Assembly: GCA_028715865.1 (NCBI GenBank)
Contig: JAQUQY010000038.1
Location: 1 to 10,017, forward strand
Reading direction: 5' to 3'
From: Syntrophales bacterium
Lineage (GTDB): Bacteria > Desulfobacterota > Syntrophia > Syntrophales > UBA2210
Length of the DNA stretch: 10,017 nucleotides
Part shown: in pieces, positions 1 through 6,354 of the stretch
How the letters are laid out: the number at the start of each line of letters is the position of its first letter
Position numbering within the stretch: position 1 is the stretch's first letter
Position numbers and translations under genes: made by a program
Notes under the pieces: model-generated
What the model saw: only the letters and a program-made list of their open reading frames with translations
Told to the model about the DNA's origin: nothing
The model's database searches: none

Positions 1-790
1 TCACTCCGAAATTGTTAATGGCGCTGCCGAAGAAGACGGGCGTCTGGCCGCCTTGAAGATATTGTTCAAGGTCAAGAGTATCGGCGGCTCCCTCAAGTAG
101 CTCCATGTCGTATCGCAGTTCCTGGGCCTGGCTTCCCAGCAGCTTGTCCAGGCGTTGATCGGAGAGGTCAGTTATGGTAGTGCCATCCTTTATATTCCTG
201 TTTTCGCCCGGAGTAAACAGGTGCATTGCCTGTCGGTAGCGGCTATAGACTCCCTTGAAGCTTTTACCCATGCCCACCGGCCATGAGAGAGGCACGCACC
301 GGATCTGCAGTTTATCTTCAATATCTGAAAGCAGGTCGAGAGGCGGCAGGCCGTCCCTGTCCAGCTTGTTTATAAATGTGATGATTGGCGTGTTGCGCAT
401 GCGGCACACCTCCATCAGCTTCTCCGTCCTTGGTTCAACGCCCCTGCCGCTGTCGATGACCATGAGGGCGCTGTCCACGGCAGTAAGCACGCGGTAGGTG
501 TCTTCCGAAAAATCCTGGTGTCCCGGAGTGTCGAGCAGATTGATCTCATAATCTTGGTAATTGAATTTCATGACCGACGTGGTGACGGAGATTCCCCGGT
601 CTTTTTCGATGGCCATCCAGTCGGAAAGAGCGTGGCGGGAAGCCTTGCGAGCCCGGATTGCCCCGGCCTGCTGTATGGCGCCGCCAAAGAGAAGAAGTTT
701 TTCAGTAAGGGTTGTCTTGCCCGCGTCGGGATGGCTGATTATCCCGAAATTTCGACGCCTGCTTACTTCTTTTTCATGGTTTCTTTCCAC
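1..790 (-). CDS. prfC: Peptide chain release factor 3, N-terminal part (cut by window edge)
   Basis: RF3 is the cytoplasmic translational GTPase that recycles RF1/RF2 from the ribosome after termination. Read from a GTG at 790, the frame is open for 263 codons to the left edge; family members are about 530 residues, so the C-terminal half lies outside. The G domain is clear: P-loop SHPDAGKTT (about 19-27), switch I RGISVTT (65-71), DTPGHQDFSEDTYR (87-100), NKLD (141-144), and the RF3-type stretches SWPVGMGKSFKGVYS (169-183) and TPVFFGSAINNFGV (250-263). These segments distinguish RF3 from EF-G and LepA. The start is uncertain: GTG at 790 leaves ten residues before RRRNFGIISHP, as in typical RF3 proteins, while an in-frame TTG at 835 would add 15 residues. 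Neither has a good Shine-Dalgarno. It is divergent from the mltC-like gene. Identity is near certain; the start is not. Confidence 0.95.
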   Translation of the reverse strand, partial: MERNHEKEVSRRRNFGIISHPDAGKTTLTEKLLLFGGAIQQAGAIRARKASRHALSDWMAIEKDRGISVTTSVMKFNYQDYEINLLDTPGHQDFSEDTYRVLTAVDSALMVIDSGRGVEPRTEKLMEVCRMRNTPIITFINKLDRDGLPPLDLLSDIEDKLQIRCVPLSWPVGMGKSFKGVYSRYRQAMHLFTPGENRNIKDGTTITDLSDQRLDKLLGSQAQELRYDMELLEGAADTLDLEQYLQGGQTPVFFGSAINNFGV

Positions 791-1024
791 TTTGCTTTGT
801 ACCGCTTCTTTCCCCGCAATATCATTTCTTTCCAAGCCGCCGCGGGCTTAGAAAGAAGTGAAGCCATCTAGCACAGTTTCGGCTATTTGTATAGAGGGCA
901 TCTCCTTGCGTGTGGATTTGATATGATAATTTTTGCCCCTTGATGAGAAACCTTGTGGATCGGGGAGCATCTGTAAGGAATGGGCTGATTCATTAATAAG
1001 GACGCGACGCTCGAAATTATGAAC

Positions 1025-1053
1025 TTAAAAAGATGGAACGTAAGTGGTATTAT
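1025..1053 (+). promoter_or_regulatory. Predicted sigma-70-type promoter of the mltC-like gene
   Basis: The sequence shows TTAAAA at 1025-1030, a 17-base spacer and TATTAT at 1048-1053. A TG one base upstream of the hexamer (1045-1046) makes an extended -10. Transcription would start near 1060, giving a leader of about 37 bases. The Shine-Dalgarno GAGGG (1086-1090) lies six bases before the ATG at 1097. The -10 and its TG extension are good, and the -35 is moderate. This is a pattern-based inference only. Confidence 0.5.
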
Positions 1054-1058
1054 GCCTG

Positions 1059-1077
1059 TAAATGTGGAGAACATTTA
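1059..1077. repeat. Inverted repeat in the mltC-like leader
   Basis: TAAATGT (1059-1065), spacer GGAGA, ACATTTA (1071-1077): perfect 7-bp arms with a 5-base loop. The dyad begins at the expected transcription start and ends nine bases before the Shine-Dalgarno. It could be an operator for a dimeric repressor or a weak A/U-rich hairpin in the 5' leader. There is no T-tract after it, so it is not an intrinsic terminator. Confidence 0.5.
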
Positions 1078-1096
1078 AATTAAGCGAGGGAATGTC

Positions 1097-2287
1097 ATGA
1101 GCCTAGGCGGATTCTTCAAGCCGTCAAAAATTCTTATCCTTCTTGCAGTCCTGGTTCTTCTTTTCGCGTGCTCTTCCGGGGAGATAGCGCGGGTGGCCCG
1201 TGTCGCGGCCACGGGGGACAGCGCCGCCGCGGGCAGGATGGCCGCGGAACGGGCGGCTCGCTACGCCCTTCAGCCGGAAAAAATCGGTGAGGATCTTCGA
1301 CGGGTACAGGCCGTGCTTGACCGCTTCCGCCGCAGCGTTGACAGTGTGTGGGGAAAGGAAGATTCCCGTGAATCATCTCAGGTGGAGTACGTTAAATACA
1401 CACAGAACTATCTTTCCCGGGCCTCCGTGGATTTCAACCTGGGCATAATAACCGTTGAAACCATAGATCAGGAAAATCCGCTGACGAGCCTCAGAAATGC
1501 CGTAGTCACTACCATCCTTACCCCCGATGACCCACGCGCAGTAGATCTTTATTCGGCCGGTGAAGTTCCTCTCGGAGGTGAGCCCTTCCTGCTTGGTCTG
1601 GTTAAGGATTTCGACGGCCACGACATTCGATGGTCCTGGCGCGCGGAAAGATTCGCCGATTTGTTTATTCAGAACCATCTCAACCGAAGAACGGGGGCCC
1701 ATGAAGGAGGGGACCGGATCATTCACTACGTGACAATTAATATGGTACCTAACCATCGGGATATAAGGGCGCGAAAATACCAATCTCTCGTAGAACGATA
1801 CGCCGACGAATTTTCAATAAGCCGAACCCTTGTCTACGCCATAATGAGAACAGAAAGCAGCTTTAATCCCTATGCCGTCAGCCGATCCCAGGCCCTGGGT
1901 CTTATGCAGGTTATGCCTTCCACTGCCGGACGGGATGTCTACCGGATGCTCAATGGACAAGACGGAATTCCCTCAAGGGAATTTTTAATGAATCCTGAAA
2001 ACAACATTCGCTACGGTGTAGCCTATCTGAACATTCTTTGGAACCGCTATTTGAATGACATCAAAGACGAGCTTTCCCGCGAGTACTGCACCATTGCCGC
2101 CTATAACGCGGGAGCCGGCGCGGTGCTTCTTACCTTCGACAAGGACCGCAATCGAGCGCCCTCTGTGATAAACGGCATGCCTCCTCTGGATGTATTCAAC
2201 CGGATCAAGAATGAAATTCCGAAGGAAGAGGCCCGCCAGTACATAGTCCGGGTTCTGAACGCGAAAAGGGACTTCGTGAATTTTTAG
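1097..2287 (+). CDS. mltC: Membrane-bound lytic murein transglycosylase, MltC type
   Basis: The predicted outer-membrane lipoprotein cleaves the MurNAc-GlcNAc bond of peptidoglycan with formation of 1,6-anhydro-MurNAc. A hydrophobic signal (11-24) ends in LLFAC, a lipobox-like site with the lipidated cysteine at 25. Residues about 95-215 match the MltC N-terminal domain (DUF3393): YVKYTQNYLSRASVDF (98-113), the RWSWRAERFAD segment (178-188), and NMVPNHRDIRARKY (215-228). The SLT catalytic domain follows, with TESSFNPYAVS (252-262; probable catalytic Glu253), ALGLMQVMPSTAG (266-278) and AAYNAGAGAV (334-343). At 396 residues it is slightly longer than E. coli MltC (about 360), mostly because of an Ala/Arg-rich stretch after the cysteine (30-56). 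The start is supported by GAGGG six bases upstream. It faces the UPF0213 gene convergently. The domain layout makes MltC more likely than Slt70 or MltE. Confidence 0.93.
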   Translation: MSLGGFFKPSKILILLAVLVLLFACSSGEIARVARVAATGDSAAAGRMAAERAARYALQPEKIGEDLRRVQAVLDRFRRSVDSVWGKEDSRESSQVEYVKYTQNYLSRASVDFNLGIITVETIDQENPLTSLRNAVVTTILTPDDPRAVDLYSAGEVPLGGEPFLLGLVKDFDGHDIRWSWRAERFADLFIQNHLNRRTGAHEGGDRIIHYVTINMVPNHRDIRARKYQSLVERYADEFSISRTLVYAIMRTESSFNPYAVSRSQALGLMQVMPSTAGRDVYRMLNGQDGIPSREFLMNPENNIRYGVAYLNILWNRYLNDIKDELSREYCTIAAYNAGAGAVLLTFDKDRNRAPSVINGMPPLDVFNRIKNEIPKEEARQYIVRVLNAKRDFVNF

Positions 2288-2336
2288 GTCCGGGGGGAGA
2301 TCCGCTGCCAGGCTGGCAAAATTCAAAGAAGGCCTG

Positions 2337-2618
2337 TCAACGTCCGCCGCCTGCAGGTAACATTCCAGCTTTGTTGATGAGCTCGAGTTTTTTTAATCGA
2401 GGAAGGCTCTTGATTTTCCGCTCCAGTTTCATGGCCTCGGCACGCTCTCCGGCGGGGCAGGTAAATACCAGCTCCAGCGGTTGCCGCCCTTTAAGGTACC
2501 GGGCTGCCCTGGGGCCTCCGCGTTCGTGTTCAGCGAAACGCCTTTTGGGATCAGTACTCATTCCAGTATAAAGGCTCCCGTCGGCGCATCGTATCATATA
2601 GACATGCCATGTCTCCAT
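2337..2618 (-). CDS. GIY-YIG domain protein, UPF0213 family
   Basis: A 93-residue protein made almost entirely of one GIY-YIG nuclease fold. In order: WHVYMIRC (4-11, the GIY strand as VYM), GSLYTGMSTDPKRRFAEH (14-31, the YIG strand as LYTG, then the conserved Arg and His), AARYLKGRQPLELVFTC (38-54), and MKLERKIKSLPRLKKLELI (63-81) with the presumed metal-binding Glu66. Length and composition fit the single-domain UPF0213/YhbQ group, implicated in DNA cleavage or repair; the function here is not established. I chose the ATG at 2618, although the frame is open to 2708, because it places VYM at the usual distance from the N-terminus and has an AGGG about ten bases upstream. The gene converges with the mltC-like gene and diverges from the metallopeptidase. 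Confidence 0.85.
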   Translation of the reverse strand: METWHVYMIRCADGSLYTGMSTDPKRRFAEHERGGPRAARYLKGRQPLELVFTCPAGERAEAMKLERKIKSLPRLKKLELINKAGMLPAGGGR

Positions 2619-2745
2619 ATCAGGGAACCCTACGATATAATAACGGGTGGCGCAAGATCGCCGATTTCCGTGAAGCCTCAGCAGATCATGCCCGATGTAG
2701 GCCGTCAATGTTGCTTTTTGGCGACGATTGATTTACAGGACAGGC
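2619..2745. promoter_or_regulatory. Divergent intergenic region with a possible plus-strand -10
   Basis: This 127-base spacer should hold promoters for both flanking genes. On the plus strand TATAAT is perfect at 2636-2641, but the hexamer 17 bases upstream (CTCCAT) is a poor -35. If it is used, the metallopeptidase message has a leader of about 100 bases. The same AT-rich spot reads TATTATATCG on the minus strand. A small dyad AGGG-AA-CCCT (2622-2631) overlaps the region. Nothing here is strong enough to fix a transcription start. Confidence 0.3.
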
Positions 2746-3774
2746 ATGATTTTCGCGATGGAACGAGGAACTTCGGCCGCGCCGCGAGAGAAGAGAATCT
2801 GTGGCCTTTTAGTCAGGGGAAGGCCGATCATTGTCTCCGTCATAGCGCTTTTTTTGCTTTTTGTTTTCTTGCCTGCTCATCTTTCGGGATACGAACTCAA
2901 CATTCTTTACTCCTCGGAGCTGACCGTCTATTACGACGAGTCCCTGGAAGGACCGGCCCGTAAGGTGGCTTCCCTCTTTCCCGAGTTGCGGGGAGAACTT
3001 GAAGAAACCATTGGCTGGCCTGTCGTGGAGGCTCCCACGGTGGTACTCATGAACGACAGGAGAGCCTTCCATGACATGGTGGGTTCCGACTATGTGGCCG
3101 CTGTGGCCATTCCGCGGAAAAATCTGATTATTATCGACAACACCCGGATGACGTCGCGGCCGTTCACCCTAAGAAACACTCTCAAGCACGAACTCTGCCA
3201 CCTGCTTATTCATCAGCATGTTGATAGTTCAAGACTTCCCAGATGGCTGGACGAGGGGATCGCCCAGTGGACCAGTGACGGTTTGTCGGAGGTAGTCATT
3301 AAACGTAACCGCTTCCTTGTTCCCCGGGCTGTTATCACGGGAAACGCTATTCCACTTAAGTTTCTTGAATCATCATTTCCGGGGAGTGAGCAGGGAATGC
3401 TCCTGGCATACGAGAAAAGCAAGAGCATTGTTGAATACATACTCAGGGAGTACGGCCGTGAGGGGCTCCTGGGAATTCTGGAAGGACTTCGCCGCGGGTA
3501 CGATATTGAAATAGCTGTTGAAAAAAGCCTCACCATATCTTTCGACGAGCTCGAAAAAAAATGGCATGGGAGCTTCAAGGGCATGGGATCCTGGTACGCT
3601 TTCGCGGGCTATCACATGTACGAACTGCTCTTTGTCTTCGCGGCGCTTTTGTCGGTGGCGTCCTTCATCCGATATTTGAAAAGGAAGAGGGATTTTTCAG
3701 GATACGATGAAGATGAGAATGGCGATACCGATGATGAAGGGCTAAGCGAAGGGGGCAGGCACTCTTTGAATTAA
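2746..3774 (+). CDS. Membrane-tethered MA-type (HExxH) metallopeptidase
   Basis: Predicted zinc peptidase of 342 residues. Residues 28-48 form a signal peptide or signal anchor, preceded by a basic N-terminus. The body (50-280) would lie outside the cytoplasmic membrane. The zinc site is TLKHELCHLLIHQ (145-157; HExxH at 148-152), followed 18 residues after the second His by LPRWLDEGIAQW (164-175), whose Glu170 fits the third ligand of a gluzincin (peptidase MA-like) fold. A C-terminal helix (about 291-309), basic RYLKRKRD and an acidic tail (320-334) suggest a tail facing the cytoplasm. The start is the ATG at 2746, with AGGA five bases upstream; an in-frame TTG at 2728 is possible. The substrate is unknown. 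Being next to a lytic transglycosylase hints at an envelope role, but the genes are not co-transcribed. A predicted intrinsic terminator follows. Confidence 0.82.
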   Translation: MIFAMERGTSAAPREKRICGLLVRGRPIIVSVIALFLLFVFLPAHLSGYELNILYSSELTVYYDESLEGPARKVASLFPELRGELEETIGWPVVEAPTVVLMNDRRAFHDMVGSDYVAAVAIPRKNLIIIDNTRMTSRPFTLRNTLKHELCHLLIHQHVDSSRLPRWLDEGIAQWTSDGLSEVVIKRNRFLVPRAVITGNAIPLKFLESSFPGSEQGMLLAYEKSKSIVEYILREYGREGLLGILEGLRRGYDIEIAVEKSLTISFDELEKKWHGSFKGMGSWYAFAGYHMYELLFVFAALLSVASFIRYLKRKRDFSGYDEDENGDTDDEGLSEGGRHSLN

Positions 3775-3794
3775 TCTCTGCCTTAACCGCTGCT

Positions 3795-3821
3795 ACCTCT
3801 TAAAGATAAGGTTCTTTTTTT
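3795..3821 (+). terminator. Probable intrinsic terminator of the metallopeptidase gene
   Basis: Twenty bases after the stop codon, ACCTCT...AAGGT can form a short stem (bulged C, small A-rich loop), followed after TC by seven T residues (3815-3821). The T-tract is good and the stem is short and imperfect. It lies between convergent genes, where a terminator is expected. No matching T-tract exists for the minus-strand FAD gene. Confidence 0.5.
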
Positions 3822-3842
3822 CATGGCTACACAGGGGGAATT

Positions 3843-5192
3843 TCATCTATGTCTTTCTGGAAAAAATTTTCGGGCAATTCCTTCGGCGGCGATAATCCCG
3901 GAAATTCCAGCTCCTACTATGCCCCGGCTTTTACCCGTACCGTCGCCGGCCACGAAGATTCCTTCCCTGTTTGTTTCCAGGCCAGGAGTGGTGGGGAAAT
4001 TTGTATCGAAGAATTTAATTTCCGGCGCGTACATCAGGGTTGATGGATGAAGAATCCCAGGCACTATCTTATCCATTTTTTTTAGTGATTCCCAAAGATT
4101 GTCGATTATTCTCGCCGGCATTCCCAGGGTTATGTCTCCCGGTACGGCCTTGCAGGTTGCCCTGCAGAAGTCGAAATGGCGGATTCTGCTGTTGAAGGAT
4201 GACCGGGAGCTTCTGCGGCCTTCCCGGAAATCCCCCACTCGCTGTACAATGGGAGTGCCGCCTCCGAGAAGGTCGAACTGCCTGGCGATCATGCGGCCGA
4301 ATTCCGTGGTGTCCGACAAAGGCTCTGTCAAGGCCACAGTGTTTATGATTGCAAAATTGGTGTTTTCAGTTTTTCTGCCATGAAGGGCGTCGCCGTTTAC
4401 GAGTTTGAAGGACTCGTATGCTTCAAAGCGCACCCTTCCGCCGGGATTCGTGCAGAAGGTCCTTACCCTGTCCCCATGACGCGCGGTACGGAAGATGAAT
4501 TTCGGATCGTAGACGCTTTCGGTAATGGGGTCATAAATGATCCTGTTGAGTTCCAGGCGGATACCCACGTCGATGGGACCGAAGGTGTTGTCGATGCCGA
4601 GCTTGCGGGCAGTGTCCCTGAACCAGTAGGCGCCGCTTCGGCCCGGCGCGGCAAGAACCGTTCCGGAAGCAATTCGTGTTTCCCTGCCGCTCTCCCGCAG
4701 CACCAGGATAAAGCCTTTTCCTTTGGCCTCTTCTATAGATATAACCTCCGTTCTCATGAGAAAGGTAGTTTTCTTAAGATAACCCCGAAGATAATCGACG
4801 GCGGCTTTTCCGTTGTCCGTTCCCCAGTGCCATTGTTCGGGCGCGATGAACTCAACGCCGTTTTCAAGGGCGATTCTTTGAATAACGTCGACGGTTTCAT
4901 TGTTTTCAGTAAAGGTTACCTGGCGCAGATAGGGGAAGCCCTCGAGAATCCTCTTTATATCCCCCATAAGTTTCCGGGCTGTGCCGATGTCGATTTGAAG
5001 CTCATTGAGGTCAATGCCCACCCTGTGGTCAAAATTAAGCTTGCCGTCGTTAAGGAGACCTCCCGCGGGGTAGCTGTTCCTGTCGGCGATTACGATACCT
5101 TCCACGCCTAGTTCTTCGAGCCTGATCGCTGCGAAAAGCGCTGCCGGACCGGACCCTATTATAAATACATTGCATTGATTTGCCGGTTTCAT
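3843..5192 (-). CDS. FAD-dependent dehydrogenase, COG2509-like
   Basis: A 449-residue flavoprotein of two-dinucleotide-fold type. The N-terminus has the Rossmann motif FIIGSGPAALFAAIRL (10-25), followed by a GLLNDGKLNFDHRVGID segment (45-61) that I associate with uncharacterised FAD dehydrogenases such as COG2509. The C-terminus has the second FAD-contact region GIFVAGDGTGKSRGIVGAG (411-429) and a closing ISGIIAAEGIARKF. In between are cysteines at 247 (FCTNPGG) and a CRATC pair (343, 347), whose role I cannot tell. No signal peptide or membrane helix is evident, so it is probably cytoplasmic. The substrate and electron acceptor are unknown. The ATG at 5192 has AAGGAAGGAAA 8-11 bases upstream. 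It lies 198 bases downstream of radC on the same strand; a hairpin in that gap leaves co-transcription open. Oxidoreductase assignment is firm; the subfamily is moderate. Confidence 0.88.
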   Translation of the reverse strand: MKPANQCNVFIIGSGPAALFAAIRLEELGVEGIVIADRNSYPAGGLLNDGKLNFDHRVGIDLNELQIDIGTARKLMGDIKRILEGFPYLRQVTFTENNETVDVIQRIALENGVEFIAPEQWHWGTDNGKAAVDYLRGYLKKTTFLMRTEVISIEEAKGKGFILVLRESGRETRIASGTVLAAPGRSGAYWFRDTARKLGIDNTFGPIDVGIRLELNRIIYDPITESVYDPKFIFRTARHGDRVRTFCTNPGGRVRFEAYESFKLVNGDALHGRKTENTNFAIINTVALTEPLSDTTEFGRMIARQFDLLGGGTPIVQRVGDFREGRRSSRSSFNSRIRHFDFCRATCKAVPGDITLGMPARIIDNLWESLKKMDKIVPGILHPSTLMYAPEIKFFDTNFPTTPGLETNREGIFVAGDGTGKSRGIVGAGISGIIAAEGIARKFFPERHR

Positions 5193-5268
5193 TATGGAGG
5201 TTTCCTTCCTTACAAATGCAGCTCGGGTAATGGAAAAATATCCGGCTTTTCTTCTAATTCCGCATAGG

Positions 5269-5297
5269 TCCGCCTTAATGTTATCATTTCAGGCGGA
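5269..5297. repeat. Hairpin between radC and the FAD gene
   Basis: TCCGCCT (5269-5275) pairs with AGGCGGA (5291-5297). Inside, AATG (5277-5280) pairs with CATT (5285-5288) around a TTAT loop, giving a two-part stem with a small internal loop. An upstream ATTCCGC (5257-5263) could pair instead with GCGGAAT (5293-5299), so two structures compete. Neither strand has a T-tract after the stem. It is 93 bases past the radC stop and 77 bases before the FAD gene start in transcription order. It may be a transcript-stabilising hairpin, a leader element or a protein site. Confidence 0.5.
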
Positions 5298-5390
5298 ATC
5301 CATGGATAGGCGCCGCCAAGTAAGGGGAAGCTCTTCGCGATCATCGCAGCCCCGTTTAAGAAGGTTATCAGTCAAGCTACATGATACCGC

Positions 5391-6125
5391 TTATTGGGTC
5401 TCTTTGGCAACCGTCGCGTATATTCCGATCAGCCCCTCGTCGGCGAAACTGAAGTAACGGTTATCTCCGATTATTATGTGGTCGAAGCAGCTTATGCCTG
5501 TGGCCCTGGCCGCGATGACGAGATTCTTCGTGAAGGCCTTGTCCTGATCGCTCGGTTCAATGGATCCCGAGGGATGATTGTGGGCGACAATAATGGAGGC
5601 GGAATTTTTCCTGATGGCATGCTGGAGAATTTCCCGTATGTGGGGATTTGCCTGGTCAACAGTGCCCTGATCTATGTCGACGATATCTGCGATTACGTTT
5701 TTTCGATCGAGCAAAAGCAGGACGAAGCGTTCCTTTCTGAGGTCCCTCATGAGGGGTATAAGGCGGTCAGCCACGTCGGATGAGTTTCTCACCGGGGAGC
5801 CGGTTCTTTTTTCTTCGCTTTGCACACGCTTTCCCAGTTCAATGGCCGCCTTGATCTGCGCTATCTTGGCATTTTTCAGTCCGGCTATTTCACGGAATTC
5901 ACTGACGTCAACGCCGCTGATGTCCCTAAGAGACCTGAATTTGTGCAGCACCTCCCGGCCGATATCGACGGCGCTTCGTCCCTGCGTTCCTGTTCGAATG
6001 ATAATTGCGATCAGCTCCGCGTTGCTTAGAGCCTGTTCGCCGTATTTCAGAAGCTTTTCCCGGGGACGCTCATCTTCGGACCACTGGCGTATAGCAAGGG
6101 GATAGCCTGCGCCTGGTTTTTTCAT
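5391..6125 (-). CDS. radC: RadC family protein (JAMM domain)
   Basis: A full-length 244-residue RadC (UPF0758). The N-terminal part is the helix-hairpin-helix region: ERPREKLLKYGEQALSNAEL (19-38), IIRTGTQGRSAVDIGREVL (42-60), FREIAGLKNAKIAQIKAAIELG (77-98). The C-terminal JAB/MPN domain runs from about 112 and carries the metal-binding motif AHNHPSGSIEPSDQD (181-195), with His182, His184 and Asp195 as expected zinc ligands. The terminal DHIIIGDNRYFSFADEGLI (215-233) is typical of the family. RadC was once linked to DNA repair, but its role is unresolved. The ATG at 6125 has AAGGAG about 11 bases upstream. It follows birA on the same strand after 229 bases containing a predicted terminator, so it probably has its own promoter. 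Confidence 0.96.
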   Translation of the reverse strand: MKKPGAGYPLAIRQWSEDERPREKLLKYGEQALSNAELIAIIIRTGTQGRSAVDIGREVLHKFRSLRDISGVDVSEFREIAGLKNAKIAQIKAAIELGKRVQSEEKRTGSPVRNSSDVADRLIPLMRDLRKERFVLLLLDRKNVIADIVDIDQGTVDQANPHIREILQHAIRKNSASIIVAHNHPSGSIEPSDQDKAFTKNLVIAARATGISCFDHIIIGDNRYFSFADEGLIGIYATVAKETQ

Positions 6126-6282
6126 GATCGGGTTTTCTCCTTTTACATGAGTATTTTTATGACTTTCAGGGACATGCGTGGGATGGAAAATATCTGAAGG
6201 GTCAATCGAGCGTAGCAGTGAAAATGTTAAAGGATGGGTTATCGGTTTTTATGGGCTGGTTTCAGGTTTCAGCAGTGATTTT

Positions 6283-6311
6283 TGAATACCGGCATGTAAA
6301 AGAAATGTCAA
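6283..6311 (-). promoter_or_regulatory. Possible radC promoter
   Basis: On the minus strand a perfect TTGACA (6311-6306) is followed by 17 bases and TATTCA (6288-6283), a poor -10. The leader to radC would be about 150 bases. The -35 overlaps the outer arm of the predicted birA terminator. Only the -35 supports this call. Confidence 0.25.
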
Positions 6312-6338
6312 GCCTCTGTGCCGGCGCGCAGAGAGCTT
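6310..6338 (-). terminator. Probable birA terminator hairpin
   Basis: Just after the birA stop (17 bases on), the minus strand can fold AAGC + CTCTG against CAGAG + GCTT around a GC-rich core, with a single bulged base. On the plus strand the same core is an 8-bp stem CTCTGTGC/GCGCAGAG with one G-U pair and a CGGC loop. On the minus strand the hairpin is followed by GACA and then TTTCTTTT, a delayed T-rich tract. The position fits termination of birA before radC; the displaced tract makes it moderate. Confidence 0.45.
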
Positions 6339-6354
6339 CTTTATTGCTCCGGCT

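Larger units (their letters stand above)
791..1096. other. Divergent spacer between prfC and mltC-like gene
   Basis: This spacer of about 300 bases separates two divergently transcribed genes. Its right end carries a predicted plus-strand promoter and a dyad, listed separately. On the minus strand a possible promoter for prfC is TCCACA, 17 bases, then TATACA (the -10 at 888-893), which would start transcription near 881; this is weak. The frames across 791-1020 give no recognisable protein. A 34-codon basic reading frame (867 to 763, minus) overlaps the prfC start out of frame but has no ribosome binding site. No tRNA, small-RNA signature or repeat array was seen. Confidence 0.5.

Noticed and set aside
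883..1074. Minus-strand 63-codon frame in the prfC-mltC spacer
   Set aside because: No ribosome binding site and no recognisable motif; it spans the predicted mltC promoter and dyad, which explain the region better.
1373..1783. Minus-strand open frame of 136 codons inside the mltC-like gene
   Set aside because: It is fully antisense to the conserved MltC N-terminal domain and has no protein-family features.
2306..2318. TGCCA-GGC-TGGCA hairpin between the convergent mltC-like and UPF0213 genes
   Set aside because: The stem is only 5 bp and neither strand has a T-tract after it, so a terminator call is not supported.
4380..5111. Long plus-strand open frame of 243 codons opposite the FAD gene
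   Set aside because: It is an antisense shadow: the minus-strand frame carries clear FAD-binding motifs at both ends, while this frame shows no recognisable domain and no ribosome binding site.
6258..6271. Tandem GGTTTCA x2 before radC
   Set aside because: Two 7-base copies are within chance expectation and have no link to a known site.
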